From Legionellaceae bacterium (lineage in GTDB: Bacteria; Pseudomonadota; Gammaproteobacteria; Legionellales; Legionellaceae), in contig JAFIFT010000021.1 in assembly GCA_020831865.1 (NCBI GenBank), positions 1 to 64,000 of the forward strand: DNA of 64,000 nucleotides. Direction: 5' to 3'. Made by a program: the position numbers and the translations under genes. Shown here piece by piece: positions 1 through 8,937 of the stretch; positions within the stretch are counted from its first letter, which is position 1, and every line of letters starts with the position of its first letter. The notes under the pieces are model-generated. The model worked only from the letters and a program-made list of their open reading frames with translations, was not told the DNA's origin and searched no databases.

Positions 1-541
1 TTGTAAAGTTGCTATTGGGCAGTGCTTCAAAAATTAAGGGCGTATTCGTAAAATCATGGGCGCGGTTAAAACCAACACCCGCGCTTGCACTCACCCACGG
101 GATAAGCCAGGCACCTCTATCAAGCAACAGCTTGCCTTTTATCGCTATGCGGCTATGGCGCATCTTGTATCGGTAACTGTAATTATCAAATTGAGGGTCA
201 GCATCGTCCCATATCATGCCCTGAAGTTTGGCATTGCCAGTGGTGGCCACTGCCAGTCCCCATTGACCCAGCCATGGGGAAGACAAAGCTGTTTGCAAGC
301 CAACAAACAGCTCGCCAGAGGCAATAGCATTGGTCGACTTTCTGGCTGTATAGGTCTTTTCAAGTTCTGGAGCCAGAAAAAAAGTCTGTGTCTCACCACC
401 CCTGGCCCAAACGGGCCCTGCACTCACAGCACCAACCCAGGTCCAGTCTTTGGAGGAAATAGCAGACCCCATGGTGCCCGCAAAGGCTGTACTTCCCAGC
501 ACACTGGCTGCAGCGAGAGAAAGAAATAAACGATACTTCAT
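1..541 (-). CDS. Outer-membrane beta-barrel protein, C-terminus beyond window edge
   Basis: The minus strand reads open from an ATG at 541 to the left edge, so the gene is incomplete here (about 180 residues visible). It starts MKYRLFLSLAAASVLGSTAF, a typical signal peptide with cleavage likely after AFA. The mature part alternates aromatic and polar residues in short strands, as in Legionella opacity-like outer-membrane proteins; I infer an outer-membrane barrel, function unknown. It lies downstream of and parallel to gshB with a 112-nt gap and probably has its own promoter there. Confidence 0.7.
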   Translation of the reverse strand, partial: MKYRLFLSLAAASVLGSTAFAGTMGSAISSKDWTWVGAVSAGPVWARGGETQTFFLAPELEKTYTARKSTNAIASGELFVGLQTALSSPWLGQWGLAVATTGNAKLQGMIWDDADPQFDNYSYRYKMRHSRIAIKGKLLLDRGAWLIPWVSASAGVGFNRAHDFTNTPLIFEALPNSNFT

Positions 542-653
542 AAGCGCTCCTTGCAAAGTAAAAACGATTTATTATGTGAAAAAATGAAATAAGCCCCTGA
601 AGTCAGGATAGAAACACAATAACCGGGATAGACCAGCCATGCCAGTCAAAGCA

Positions 654-1619
654 TTACACAGAAGGTGTATTACCGACCATTTCAGCTAATCCCTCCAAAA
701 AATCACCGGCAATGTCAAGTTGCGTTTCTGCCTCGATTTCACGCAAGCAGGTGGGACTGGTCACATTAATCTCGGTCAGATAACCGCCAATCAAATCCAG
801 GCCCACAAAATAAAGTCCCCGCGCTATCAGTACCGGAGACAGCTGTTCACAGATCCAACGTTCGCGTTCGGTGAGCGCGCTCACGACCCCGCGCGCGCCC
901 GCAGCCAGGTTGCCGCGTAACTCTCCTTTTGCCGGTATGCGTGCCAACCCATACGGTATGGCTTGCCCCTGTACCATCAGTATTCGTTTGTCACCAGAAT
1001 GTTTAATGTCCGGAATATAGCGTTGCGCCATGACCGACACCGTTCCTTTGGCCGTCAAGTTTTCCAGAATCACCGATAAATTTTGCCCTTGCTCATCAAC
1101 CAGATACACGGAGCTGCCGCCCATACCTTCCAAAGGCTTAAAAATGCAGGGTTGATGCGCTTGCCAAAATTGCCGTAAACGCTGCGGATCCTGACTTACC
1201 AGGGTTTCAGGGCAACACTGCGGGAAATGGAGGGTAAAAAATTTCTCGTTGGCATCGCGCAGACTTTGCGGACGATTGACCACCAAGACTCCCTGAGCCA
1301 TCGCTAAATCCAGAGCATAGGTTGCATAAATATATTCCAGGTTAAAGGGCGGATCTTTTCGCATCAGCACGATATCATAGGCAGCCAGGGCTTGTTCACC
1401 CTGCTCAAGCTCTTCAGCCCACAGGGCGCTACTCTCATCCCGTACCCGGATGGAGCGCATGCGGGCAAAAGCCTGCCCCTGCATACAATATAAGTCTGCC
1501 AACGTAAAGTAATGACAGAGCCAACCGCGACGCGTAGCCGCTTTGATCATCGCCACAGTAGTATCTTTTTTAGGCTGTAAACGGCCCGGAGCATCCATTA
1601 AAATAGCCAGTCGCATCAT
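654..1619 (-). CDS. gshB: Glutathione synthetase
   Basis: It joins gamma-glutamylcysteine and glycine using ATP in the cytoplasm, the second step of glutathione synthesis. The 321-residue product has the normal GshB length and starts MMRLAILMDAPGRLQPKKDT, matching the N-terminal fold that precedes the ATP-grasp domain. The glycine-rich ATP-binding loop (PLEGMGGSSVYLV, about residue 160) and the C-terminal metal-binding segment (LTEINVTSPTC, about residue 285) are intact. The start abuts the stop of the upstream gshA-type ligase with no gap, so the two genes are cotranscribed and probably translationally coupled. Confidence 0.93.
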   Translation of the reverse strand: MMRLAILMDAPGRLQPKKDTTVAMIKAATRRGWLCHYFTLADLYCMQGQAFARMRSIRVRDESSALWAEELEQGEQALAAYDIVLMRKDPPFNLEYIYATYALDLAMAQGVLVVNRPQSLRDANEKFFTLHFPQCCPETLVSQDPQRLRQFWQAHQPCIFKPLEGMGGSSVYLVDEQGQNLSVILENLTAKGTVSVMAQRYIPDIKHSGDKRILMVQGQAIPYGLARIPAKGELRGNLAAGARGVVSALTERERWICEQLSPVLIARGLYFVGLDLIGGYLTEINVTSPTCLREIEAETQLDIAGDFLEGLAEMVGNTPSV

Positions 1620-2915
1620 TTATTCTCCAATCGCTTGAATTTCACGGGCTGCGGCTAATGCCGCCAGACGGGCGACCACCCCATAAGTATAAAAACGATT
1701 GGGCGCTTCACTGCTGGTTAACGCATGATCAGGCATATTACAGGCATTTTCAAAAGCCAATGGCGAAAAGTGCATACCCGGCGCATTCAGGTTATCCTCA
1801 CGGCCCCGTCCCTGATGGACACGGTAAAAACCGCCGACGACATATTGACCAATCATATAGACCACTGGTTCAGCAACCGCCCCATCCGCCATACTTTCCA
1901 GTGTCGGCACACCTTCCTGAATCAAAACACGCGATACCTTTTGACTCCCTTTGCCAGAGGACATTTTGCTGCGCTGCTTCCGGTTCATGCGGCGCAAACT
2001 GTCACCATCATGCACCATCAGAATGCTCATGCCATAGGTACCATTATCTGATTTAACAACCACAAAAGGCTTTTCTTTGATTTGCAGTGCCTGGTACTTC
2101 TGTTCAATAGCAGCCAGCAACACATCCACTTTTTCGGCCAAGGGTTCAATACCTTCTTTTTCCATAAAATCCAGACCGTCGAGCTTGCTAAACAGGGGAT
2201 TAAGCAGCCATTGATCCATGCCGGTCAGTTCGGCAAACTCACGGGTCACCGCATCATAATACGAAAAATGCGATGATTTAAGACGGGAGGCCCAACCCAG
2301 CTTGGCGGTGGGCTTAATGCGCTGTTGCAAATCTTGTAACACCTCGGGCACGCCAGCGGATAAATCATTATTCAGTAGCACAAAACAAGGGTTAAAGCCC
2401 TCCAGCATGACGCGATCATCCTGGCGAATCAAAGGCTCAACCACCAGTGGCTCTCCCTCCGGAACCGGCAGAAAAACAGGATTTTTTTCCTCAGGATCCA
2501 AATTACCAATACGCACATCAAAGCCGGCTTTGTAGATAATGGTTTGCAAAACAGACAAGCTTTGATTGTAATAGGGATTGCGGGTATGGCTTTCCGGAAT
2601 TAATAACACCCGTTGGCAGGTAGGTAAATATTCATGCAGCGCAATTTGTGCCGCCTGAATACACAACGGCATAAAATCAGGATTCAAATTATTAAAGCCG
2701 GCTGGAAACAAATTAGTATCCACAGGAGCCAATTTAAATCCGGCATGCCGTAAGTCAACCGAAGATGTCAGCGGCGCCGGCGTTTCCAGCCACTGCTCAC
2801 GAAACCACTGTTCAATACGGGAAAATTGACGGATAATGATTTCTTCCACCGCATGCAACGGTCCCTTTTGTGCCATACCCAGTCGTGGAACCGGCATCTT
2901 CTCAAGCTGGATCAT
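1620..2915 (-). CDS. gshA: Glutamate-cysteine ligase, ATP-grasp-like proteobacterial type
   Basis: It makes gamma-glutamylcysteine, the first and committed step of glutathione synthesis. The 431-residue protein is unlike the E. coli GshA fold and resembles the family first named from Thiobacillus/Acidithiobacillus ferrooxidans, which Legionella uses. Supporting segments are the N-terminal SVDLRHAGFKLAPVDTNLFP and the C-terminal VVKSDNGTYGMSILMV. The start has GGGAGA about 6 nt upstream. It is first in a two-gene operon with gshB and diverges from a small membrane-protein gene across about 250 nt. Confidence 0.88.
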   Translation of the reverse strand: MIQLEKMPVPRLGMAQKGPLHAVEEIIIRQFSRIEQWFREQWLETPAPLTSSVDLRHAGFKLAPVDTNLFPAGFNNLNPDFMPLCIQAAQIALHEYLPTCQRVLLIPESHTRNPYYNQSLSVLQTIIYKAGFDVRIGNLDPEEKNPVFLPVPEGEPLVVEPLIRQDDRVMLEGFNPCFVLLNNDLSAGVPEVLQDLQQRIKPTAKLGWASRLKSSHFSYYDAVTREFAELTGMDQWLLNPLFSKLDGLDFMEKEGIEPLAEKVDVLLAAIEQKYQALQIKEKPFVVVKSDNGTYGMSILMVHDGDSLRRMNRKQRSKMSSGKGSQKVSRVLIQEGVPTLESMADGAVAEPVVYMIGQYVVGGFYRVHQGRGREDNLNAPGMHFSPLAFENACNMPDHALTSSEAPNRFYTYGVVARLAALAAAREIQAIGE

Positions 2916-3168
2916 AGTCTCTCCCGATGATCATGCAAAACTGCAATCTTACAATGTTTAGGGGGCAGATGCGAATAGCCCGGATGGTATTTGAGCGGAG
3001 GAAAGACGGAATGGTTTGCCGCATTGCATTGCACGATCTCTGAGCCTCTGTGGCCGGCTTTCCTTTGCAAGACGGTGGCGGAGAACGATGGGACTGGAAT
3101 GTTACGGATTATCAATGCTATTCTGATACCTGGCCTGCGACCACACCACACGCCACTGCGGAGGAACC

Positions 3169-3453
3169 ATGATAGGCGAGCTGCTACGACAATTCAGTAC
3201 ACAGATTGAAACCTTCCAGGTATTGCTGTTATTGACCAATATTGTTTTGCATTTTCTATTTGCCGCTGCCGTTGCACGCGATGCCGGTGGTCTTTTTCAG
3301 TTGGGCTTACGACCGGCGCTGGTCTCCCCCACCACCTGGGCGTTTGCCACCTTGCTCGGCGGAGTATTCGTTGCGGCTATTTACTGGTTTATCCATCATT
3401 CCAATCTGACCCGTCCACAAAAACGAGAGAAACACTATGAACCGAACCACTGA
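3169..3453 (+). CDS. Small inner-membrane protein, unknown
   Basis: The 94-residue protein has two hydrophobic segments, about residues 17-37 and 57-77, separated by a short polar stretch, and a basic C-terminus. I do not recognise the family. The ATG is preceded by GCGGAGGAACC, a strong ribosome site. Its 3' end overlaps the start of the rhodanese gene by 17 nt in another frame, so the two are probably cotranscribed and translationally coupled. A role linked to sulfur transfer is only inferred from this neighbour. Confidence 0.7.
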   Translation: MIGELLRQFSTQIETFQVLLLLTNIVLHFLFAAAVARDAGGLFQLGLRPALVSPTTWAFATLLGGVFVAAIYWFIHHSNLTRPQKREKHYEPNH

Positions 3454-3775
3454 TATACCGACTATTGACGTCCATACGTTGCATCAATTGCGTCAGAAAA
3501 ACCCGAACCTGCATCTGATTGATGTGCGGGAACCCAAAGAATGGCAGGCAATGCGCATCCCGGGAGCCGTATTAATACCCAAAGATACCATCTGCCAAGG
3601 CATCGAAGCACTCAATATTAGCCAGGAAACTCCCATCTATCTGCATTGCCATAGCGGCATGCGGTCTTTGTATGCCGCGCAATGTCTGTTGGCAGCCGGA
3701 TATACCAATATCACCTCTGTGGATGGCGGTATAAAAGACTGGATGCAATCAGGTTATGATGTAGAGGAAGGATGA
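3437..3775 (+). CDS. Single-domain rhodanese-like protein
   Basis: The 112-residue protein is one rhodanese domain without a signal peptide, so a cytoplasmic sulfurtransferase is likely. It shows the entry motif LIDVREPKEWQ and an active-site loop LHCHSGMRS whose Cys would carry the persulfide. The C-terminal DGGIKDWMQSGYDVE is typical. It overlaps the preceding small membrane-protein gene by 17 nt. A tight inverted repeat follows the stop codon. The physiological sulfur acceptor cannot be read from the sequence. Confidence 0.88.
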   Translation: MNRTTDIPTIDVHTLHQLRQKNPNLHLIDVREPKEWQAMRIPGAVLIPKDTICQGIEALNISQETPIYLHCHSGMRSLYAAQCLLAAGYTNITSVDGGIKDWMQSGYDVEEG

Positions 3776-3776
3776 T

Positions 3777-3798
3777 ATGTTGGGCCAAGGCCCAACAT
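3777..3798. terminator. 10-bp perfect inverted repeat between convergent genes
   Basis: ATGTTGGGCC, then AA, then GGCCCAACAT forms a perfect inverted repeat just after the rhodanese stop and before the convergent gene that ends at 3819. No T-run follows on either strand, so it is at best a weak or Rho-assisted terminator; an mRNA 3'-end stabiliser is an alternative. Confidence 0.5.
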
Positions 3799-3818
3799 CC
3801 ACTCCTAGTCGCTGTGTA

Positions 3819-4427
3819 TCACTGTCCTGCGAATGCGTGCGTATTTGCTGTCTGACTGTCTGTTTTTTCAGCACCCGGCGCAGCAAACATTCCCAAAGTT
3901 GCCAGTTTGCTTTGCTTATTCTTGCTATTTAAGGCGTCCACCTCCGCGTTAAACTTCTGTAGAAAATCACGCAGATACTCAGCAGAGGTAGCGGCAAGCA
4001 AAGGCTCTGCGGATTTTTCCCAGTCGGCCGATGTGGGACTGTACTTGTAGACCGATTTTTGAAAGAAGCCTTGCAGCGCTTTGTATAGCTGTAATTTATC
4101 CGCATCATCGGGTTTATTATCCTCAACACCGGCAATTTTAAGGAGAGCGCCCTGGGTGGTCGCAGAATAAATCGTTGACGTTATCTGAGAACTCAGATAG
4201 AGCAAATAACCGGTTAAAATGATGTGCTTCTGACTGGCCGCACACGTTTTACTGGCTACACCCGACTCAATGATCGTAATCATTGCGCCGACACTTGCCC
4301 ATTCCTGCCGTCTTTTCGGATTGGGTATCTTGCTGATATCATCCACCTTTTTAGTGTCCAGATATCCTTTCAGTTCCCTTGCATAAGCCTCTTTCAGGTC
4401 GGAAAACGATTTACATTCAAATCCCAT
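3819..4427 (-). CDS. Hypothetical protein, possible effector
   Basis: I do not recognise a family. I chose the ATG at 4427 (MGFECKSFSDLKEAYARELK) because AAAGGAG lies 6 nt upstream; the longer reading from 4469 has no comparable site. The resulting protein of 202 residues is soluble and helix-rich, without signal peptide or membrane segment. It has a Ser/Thr-rich centre and a polar C-terminus rich in Ser, Thr and Gln, a composition common in Legionella Dot/Icm substrates but not diagnostic. It is monocistronic, converging with the rhodanese gene. Confidence 0.6.
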   Translation of the reverse strand: MGFECKSFSDLKEAYARELKGYLDTKKVDDISKIPNPKRRQEWASVGAMITIIESGVASKTCAASQKHIILTGYLLYLSSQITSTIYSATTQGALLKIAGVEDNKPDDADKLQLYKALQGFFQKSVYKYSPTSADWEKSAEPLLAATSAEYLRDFLQKFNAEVDALNSKNKQSKLATLGMFAAPGAEKTDSQTANTHAFAGQ

Positions 4428-4809
4428 GATGTACTCCTTTAACTCCATTAGTAAAAATTGGTGATTCACTCACCAAATTTAGTCTACTTAAAATACCATC
4501 AAAAATCATGGTTTTTTTGTAACAAATTTGTAACTGAAACGCATACGGTATGAAAAAACCGAAACCATCAAAGTCTGGAAGGGAAATCGTAGCGTAACAC
4601 CGCACACGAGCCTCAAAATAAACGACTGCCATTCAAATTCACGCAACATTTCAACGCTACGCTCCGCATACATGCCTTGGCTTAATATTTGGTTAAGCTC
4701 ACTAGTTTAACATTAAGGTTATTATATTAACACAATGAGAACTACCGAAGTGATGCATTGCCCCTTGTGGTCAACCTTGACTTATTATTTTTACCGGAGG
4801 TAGCCTGCC
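4428..4809. other. Intergenic region with putative regulatory sites
   Basis: This 382-nt divergent region separates a small unknown gene on the minus strand from the Toprim-protein gene. It contains no convincing ORF. Its right third is very AT-rich, holds several TTAA words including the PmrA-box-like pair at 4681-4699, and a possible minus-10 TATATT at 4723-4728. Confidence 0.6.
4681..4699 (+). promoter_or_regulatory. Candidate PmrA box upstream of the Toprim-protein gene
   Basis: The sequence CTTAATATTTGGTTAAGCT carries two TTAA cores exactly 11 nt apart. From memory, the L. pneumophila PmrA box is a tandem cTTAATatT repeat with a 2-nt spacer, giving the same 11-nt period. The first half matches fully and the second matches CTTAA with one mismatch. 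It sits just upstream of where a minus-35 would lie relative to TATATT at 4723. PmrA control would fit an effector gene; this is by-eye matching in AT-rich DNA. Confidence 0.45.
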
Positions 4810-7680
4810 ATGCTAGAGAAAAAACTGAAGCAACAAGCCCAAAAATTAGCGGATCATGAGAAAGAATATCAAAAAGGTCAACAAGCTATAAAGGTATACC
4901 AATATGCTCAACCTATCGCGGATACTCTGGCCCAGGACTATCTGACGTTGCATCGAAAAATCCCGCTGGCCAGTCTGCACAACACCAGCTTTCAATTTTC
5001 ACAGCCTCATAACGCGCTGATTACCCCTATTGTTAACGCCAAACAGGATATCGTTGGCGTTCAGTTCATAAGCCTAAATACAGAGGGACAAAAAGAATCG
5101 AAAAAAGTCCTGGAAAACAGAAGCATGATCGATACGTTTGGTCGCGTTGCCATGGTACGCCAAGGCCATAATTTATGCCGCATCTACATTGCAGAAGGAG
5201 TGGAAACAGCAGCCTCCCTGCTTTCTGTCATTCCAGAGGAATTTACAGTGGTAGCGTCTCTGGGTATCACGGAACTTGCCAAATCAATTCCCTATATTCA
5301 GGCATGCTTTTACGCGTACACCGAAGTAGTATGGCTCGCCGATAACGATAAGCTGCCCGATGAATGTCACGATGTCGGATTACGTCAAGCTGCCAAGAGC
5401 GCAAAAGACGACTTTGAGCAAGCCAAAGTGCTTTTTCACGAGGCTGGTTTTAACGAGGGCGAAAATTTGTTTATACTGACCCCAGCCACTCCCGGCCAGG
5501 ACTGGAATGACGTGCTGTCTGGAGCCAAGGATGGCGAGAGCCTTCGAAGGGCATTTGAACAATCGCAAGAACCATACCAGCTTAACCATTCTGTCGAACT
5601 TCATCGTTCCATCCAGTATGCAGAAGAGGAAGAAAAAACGATTCAAGAGACCGTGGATGCCAGCCTGCCTACTCGCGCAAGCATCATGGCCATGGAAGAG
5701 CTGTCGTTTCTCATTGAAATCGATCAATGCTCAGTACAACTTTTAGAGAATATCGCTCAGGCACTGGCAATCTTGTCGGCCGCAAAGCTTAGCAACCTGA
5801 GGCAGTTAACTGATGCAAACCGAGAGTTGGCATGGATAGAGAAAACCCTCATCAACATTGAAAACATGCAGGGATTCGTCTGGCACAATACCGCAGAATA
5901 CCAAAATCTCGACAACGGTGTATTGGATCAGCTCACAGCGAAAAAAAACCGTTGGCTCAGCTTGTTAGACCTGGCTTCCGAGGAAGTCGGCACGGCATAT
6001 AATTCAGGCTCGGACTCCACCCCGACTGAAACCCTTTTAAAGACCGGCACCGCCTTTCTTGAGTATTTTTCTCATTTTGCAGACCGCGATAAAGAAATAT
6101 TCAAAGAAAAAAAATACTCACGGCATGACGTCATGGAACTGATACAAAACATACAACAAAAGCAACTAGACCCGTTAAAGCGGGCTATCAAAAAACAGGA
6201 AGTAAAACAGTTAGAGGACCATATCAACAGCTTTCAAAAAAATATTCCCATGGTGCAAGAGAGAATCAAGCATTTACTAGAGAGCATAACGCGAAATCAA
6301 AACGCACGGATACAAGAGAAACTGCAGCGCTTTAATAAAATGAGTCAACATTATCTGAGTTCTTTTAAAAAAGAGGACGGCAGCATGAGCAAGTTGCTTT
6401 TTAATTGCGGTTTACAGGGCTGTTACAATAACTTATCCAGATTCCGGGCTGCCAAACCTCTCATCTATGATCTGGGCCCCAGTAACAGCCTGAACTGCTC
6501 CGATCTCAAGCATATCGACTTCCTGGAGGAGGACGAGCCTGAAGTCAGTGATACTGTGCGGGAATTAGCCCATGATATTCTGGTAAAAAGTGGCCTTGAC
6601 CAGGAAATTGCGCAGCGTCAAAAAAAATATCCGTACCACAAGATAAGCCATAGCTTATACACACAATGCGTTACAACCTATGCCTATAAGCTGGCGATAC
6701 ATATGCATCAATCCTTTAAGGTTCGGATTCCGCAGGAAGACAAGGGCCTTGCCTATCAGGAATTTGATGGAATCGCTAAAAGACGCTTTTCCACCTCGGA
6801 TATCGATAGCGGAAAAGAGAAGTACACAGAACAATATGTGGTCATTGAGCGCAAAAGCAATGATGAAACGGGACAAAAGGAATTACAACGCTCGTTTACC
6901 CAGAACAAAATAAACGCAAAACATCATTTTTTTAAAAAAGGAATTCCATCGCAATCGACCTCCGGTGCGACCTCAAAAGACTGGCCAGTGTTCACCGAGC
7001 AGGATATTCTTTTGGAGAGTAACAGCAAACTGGTCGCTATTGAAGCCAGTGACTGGTATTCTTCTGATGCCAAACGGGCCTGTCGTCAACTGATGACGAC
7101 CGCAAAAGCAATACTGGCCGAAGCCGTCAATACCCGTAATATTGAATTGATCTTTAATAATCGCAAGCATAGCCTGAGTGAACCCAGCCGACATAACTTT
7201 TTTAATCAGAAATATCTGCAACGAGTACAGCTGAGGGCCTCCAATAATCAACGGGGTAACGAAGAAAACGTGGTCAAGGGTTTACATCAATTCTATAGTC
7301 ACTGGGCAAGCACAAAGTTTCGCTGCTTTTATTTACAACAAGGGGACATTCTGCCCGGTAATGCCAAACAATTGGAATCAAGACTCAAAATACTCCCCCC
7401 TCATGTGAGCCACCTGCTGCTGCCTTATTCGGCTCTCCAATACCTCAGTGTGCCTCACTGCATGGCAATACAGCAACGATTTCCTGACGCCGCTCATGTT
7501 ATCGTTATTAACGAGACGAAGACCCTTGAATTACCCTTGGCAAAGATATTAGAGTTCGAAAAACGCGAACCGCTATATCATAACCCGGATTTATTGAATT
7601 TTATACAACACTGGATGCTGGCTTGCTGTGAAACGGCATCCATCTCCCCTGGAAAACGCCCGCCCTTTAAGTTGTTTTAA
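4810..7680 (+). CDS. Large Toprim-domain protein of unknown function
   Basis: The 956-residue protein starts with a charged helix, then a segment like the DUF7146/Toprim_3 part of plasmid and phage primases (ALITPIVNAKQDIVGVQ near residue 70). The Toprim signature is complete: Glu129 in IAEGVETAASL, and Asp178 and Asp180 in WLADNDK. There is no zinc ribbon before it and no primase or helicase domain after it; instead about 700 residues follow that are helix-rich with coiled-coil-like stretches (about 430-520) and that I cannot assign. The start has GGAGG 9 nt upstream. It is monocistronic, with a PmrA-like box about 110 nt upstream, which suggests a Dot/Icm effector; a relic of a mobile-element primase is the alternative. 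Confidence 0.75.
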   Translation: MLEKKLKQQAQKLADHEKEYQKGQQAIKVYQYAQPIADTLAQDYLTLHRKIPLASLHNTSFQFSQPHNALITPIVNAKQDIVGVQFISLNTEGQKESKKVLENRSMIDTFGRVAMVRQGHNLCRIYIAEGVETAASLLSVIPEEFTVVASLGITELAKSIPYIQACFYAYTEVVWLADNDKLPDECHDVGLRQAAKSAKDDFEQAKVLFHEAGFNEGENLFILTPATPGQDWNDVLSGAKDGESLRRAFEQSQEPYQLNHSVELHRSIQYAEEEEKTIQETVDASLPTRASIMAMEELSFLIEIDQCSVQLLENIAQALAILSAAKLSNLRQLTDANRELAWIEKTLINIENMQGFVWHNTAEYQNLDNGVLDQLTAKKNRWLSLLDLASEEVGTAYNSGSDSTPTETLLKTGTAFLEYFSHFADRDKEIFKEKKYSRHDVMELIQNIQQKQLDPLKRAIKKQEVKQLEDHINSFQKNIPMVQERIKHLLESITRNQNARIQEKLQRFNKMSQHYLSSFKKEDGSMSKLLFNCGLQGCYNNLSRFRAAKPLIYDLGPSNSLNCSDLKHIDFLEEDEPEVSDTVRELAHDILVKSGLDQEIAQRQKKYPYHKISHSLYTQCVTTYAYKLAIHMHQSFKVRIPQEDKGLAYQEFDGIAKRRFSTSDIDSGKEKYTEQYVVIERKSNDETGQKELQRSFTQNKINAKHHFFKKGIPSQSTSGATSKDWPVFTEQDILLESNSKLVAIEASDWYSSDAKRACRQLMTTAKAILAEAVNTRNIELIFNNRKHSLSEPSRHNFFNQKYLQRVQLRASNNQRGNEENVVKGLHQFYSHWASTKFRCFYLQQGDILPGNAKQLESRLKILPPHVSHLLLPYSALQYLSVPHCMAIQQRFPDAAHVIVINETKTLELPLAKILEFEKREPLYHNPDLLNFIQHWMLACCETASISPGKRPPFKLF

Positions 7681-7769
7681 AGGATGACAGCGTACCCAGT
7701 TGGCGAAGATGACTTGCGTTATCAAACGAATCTTTGCATAATTGCTTTTTTTTATAAACACGGTACCTC

Positions 7770-8192
7770 ATGGCACAACTTAGTGAATTTGTAATAAACC
7801 ATTGGCAACTTTGGGCCGCATTATTGGCGGTACTGCTGCTTATCGTCCTGAATGAACACCAAGCGAAAAAGCAACAGGCCGCGAAAGTCAGCCCACAAAG
7901 CCTGGTGACACTGATCAATCACGATAAACTTGCCATTTATGATATCCGTCCGCAGGAGAGCTTTCGAGAAGGACATATTGTCGGCGCCCACCGGGTGAAC
8001 AAAGATGATTTTGATAAGAAACCTTTGTGCCAGTCAAAGGATAAAGCCTTTGTGTTGGTCTGTGACAATGGCATCAGTTCTGGGAGTTTGGCACAAAACC
8101 TGAAAAAATCAGGGTTTACCCAAATCATGGTACTCAATGGCGGCATGCGCGCCTGGCAAGAAAGCGATCTGCCACTAATCAAGGGAAAATAA
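7770..8192 (+). CDS. yibN: Membrane-anchored rhodanese-like protein, YibN type
   Basis: One transmembrane helix (about residues 11-29, WQLWAALLAVLLLIVL) anchors a single rhodanese domain containing VTLINHDKLAIYDIRPQESF and an active-site loop with Cys in LVCDNGISSG. The 140-residue length matches YibN. The gene heads the classical gammaproteobacterial order yibN-grxC-secB-gpsA and its stop is directly followed by the grxC start codon. E. coli YibN has been linked to the inner membrane and protein-export machinery, which would fit the neighbours; the exact role here is inferred. Confidence 0.85.
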   Translation: MAQLSEFVINHWQLWAALLAVLLLIVLNEHQAKKQQAAKVSPQSLVTLINHDKLAIYDIRPQESFREGHIVGAHRVNKDDFDKKPLCQSKDKAFVLVCDNGISSGSLAQNLKKSGFTQIMVLNGGMRAWQESDLPLIKGK

Positions 8193-8453
8193 ATGGCAAA
8201 GCTGATTATCTATACAACTCAAACCTGTCCGTATTGCATTCGGGCCAAACAATTGCTTGAACGTAAACGGATTGCCTACCATGAAATAGCGGTAGATAAC
8301 GATCCGCAGCTGCGTGCCCAAATGACGCAAAAAGCCGGATCCCATACCGTACCACAGATTTTCATCAATGATCAGCCCATTGGCGGATGTGATGAATTAC
8401 ATGCTCTTGAAGCTCAAGGGCGTTTGGATAAACTATTACAACAGGAAGATTAA
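8193..8453 (+). CDS. grxC: Glutaredoxin 3
   Basis: The 86-residue protein is a complete dithiol glutaredoxin. It has the redox motif CPYCIRAKQLL (Cys11 and Cys14), the cis-proline segment HTVPQIFIND and the glutathione-binding GGCDELHALE. It reduces protein disulfides and ribonucleotide reductase using glutathione in the cytoplasm. The ATG follows immediately after the yibN stop, and secB starts 4 nt after the grxC stop, so the three genes form one transcript. Confidence 0.95.
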   Translation: MAKLIIYTTQTCPYCIRAKQLLERKRIAYHEIAVDNDPQLRAQMTQKAGSHTVPQIFINDQPIGGCDELHALEAQGRLDKLLQQED

Positions 8454-8457
8454 TCTT

Positions 8458-8934
8458 ATGACCGAACAAAGCGCAAACAGCTCGCAACCAGAACCCCAAT
8501 TTCTCATTCAACGTATTTATATGAAAGATATGTCCTTTGAGGCACCTGGCGCGCCGCAAACCTTCCAACAAAAATGGGAACCCGATCTGGCTCTCGATTT
8601 GCATACAGAAAACAACAAACTGGAAAATGATATTTACGAAGTCACCCTGCACGTTACTGCTACAGTCAAAAATCAAGGGGCCACGGCATTTCTGGCGGAA
8701 ATCAAGCAGGCTGGCATTTTTACTATCAGCGGCGTTGCCGGCGAACAGCTGGAACATTTGCTGGGTAGCTTTTGCCCGAATATTCTGTATCCCTACGCCC
8801 GAGAGGCCATTACCTCGGAAGTCCTCCGTGGCAGCTTCCCGCAGCTGGTCTTGGCGCCGATCAATTTCGATGCCTTGTATATGCAGAAAAAAGAACAAGA
8901 AGCGGAGCAGACATCCGGTGCAGTGGCACACTAA
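8458..8934 (+). CDS. secB: Protein-export chaperone SecB
   Basis: SecB holds precursor proteins unfolded and delivers them to SecA. I chose the ATG at 8458 (MTEQSANSSQPEPQFLIQR), giving 158 residues, the usual SecB length; an in-frame start at 8368 would lie inside grxC. Family segments are ISFEAP-like MSFEAPGAPQTF, the hydrophobic strand YEVTLHVTATVK, and the C-terminal LYPYAREAITSEVLRGSFPQ. It lies between grxC and gpsA with gaps of 4 and 3 nt, the conserved order in gammaproteobacteria. Confidence 0.96.
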   Translation: MTEQSANSSQPEPQFLIQRIYMKDMSFEAPGAPQTFQQKWEPDLALDLHTENNKLENDIYEVTLHVTATVKNQGATAFLAEIKQAGIFTISGVAGEQLEHLLGSFCPNILYPYAREAITSEVLRGSFPQLVLAPINFDALYMQKKEQEAEQTSGAVAH

Positions 8935-8937
8935 GCC

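Noticed and set aside
56-529. 157-residue plus-strand ORF
   Set aside because: It is antisense to the outer-membrane protein gene, whose signal peptide and strand pattern are convincing.
1658-2056. Two overlapping plus-strand ORFs of 132 and 108 residues
   Set aside because: They lie wholly inside the gshA-type ligase on the other strand and have no domain signature.
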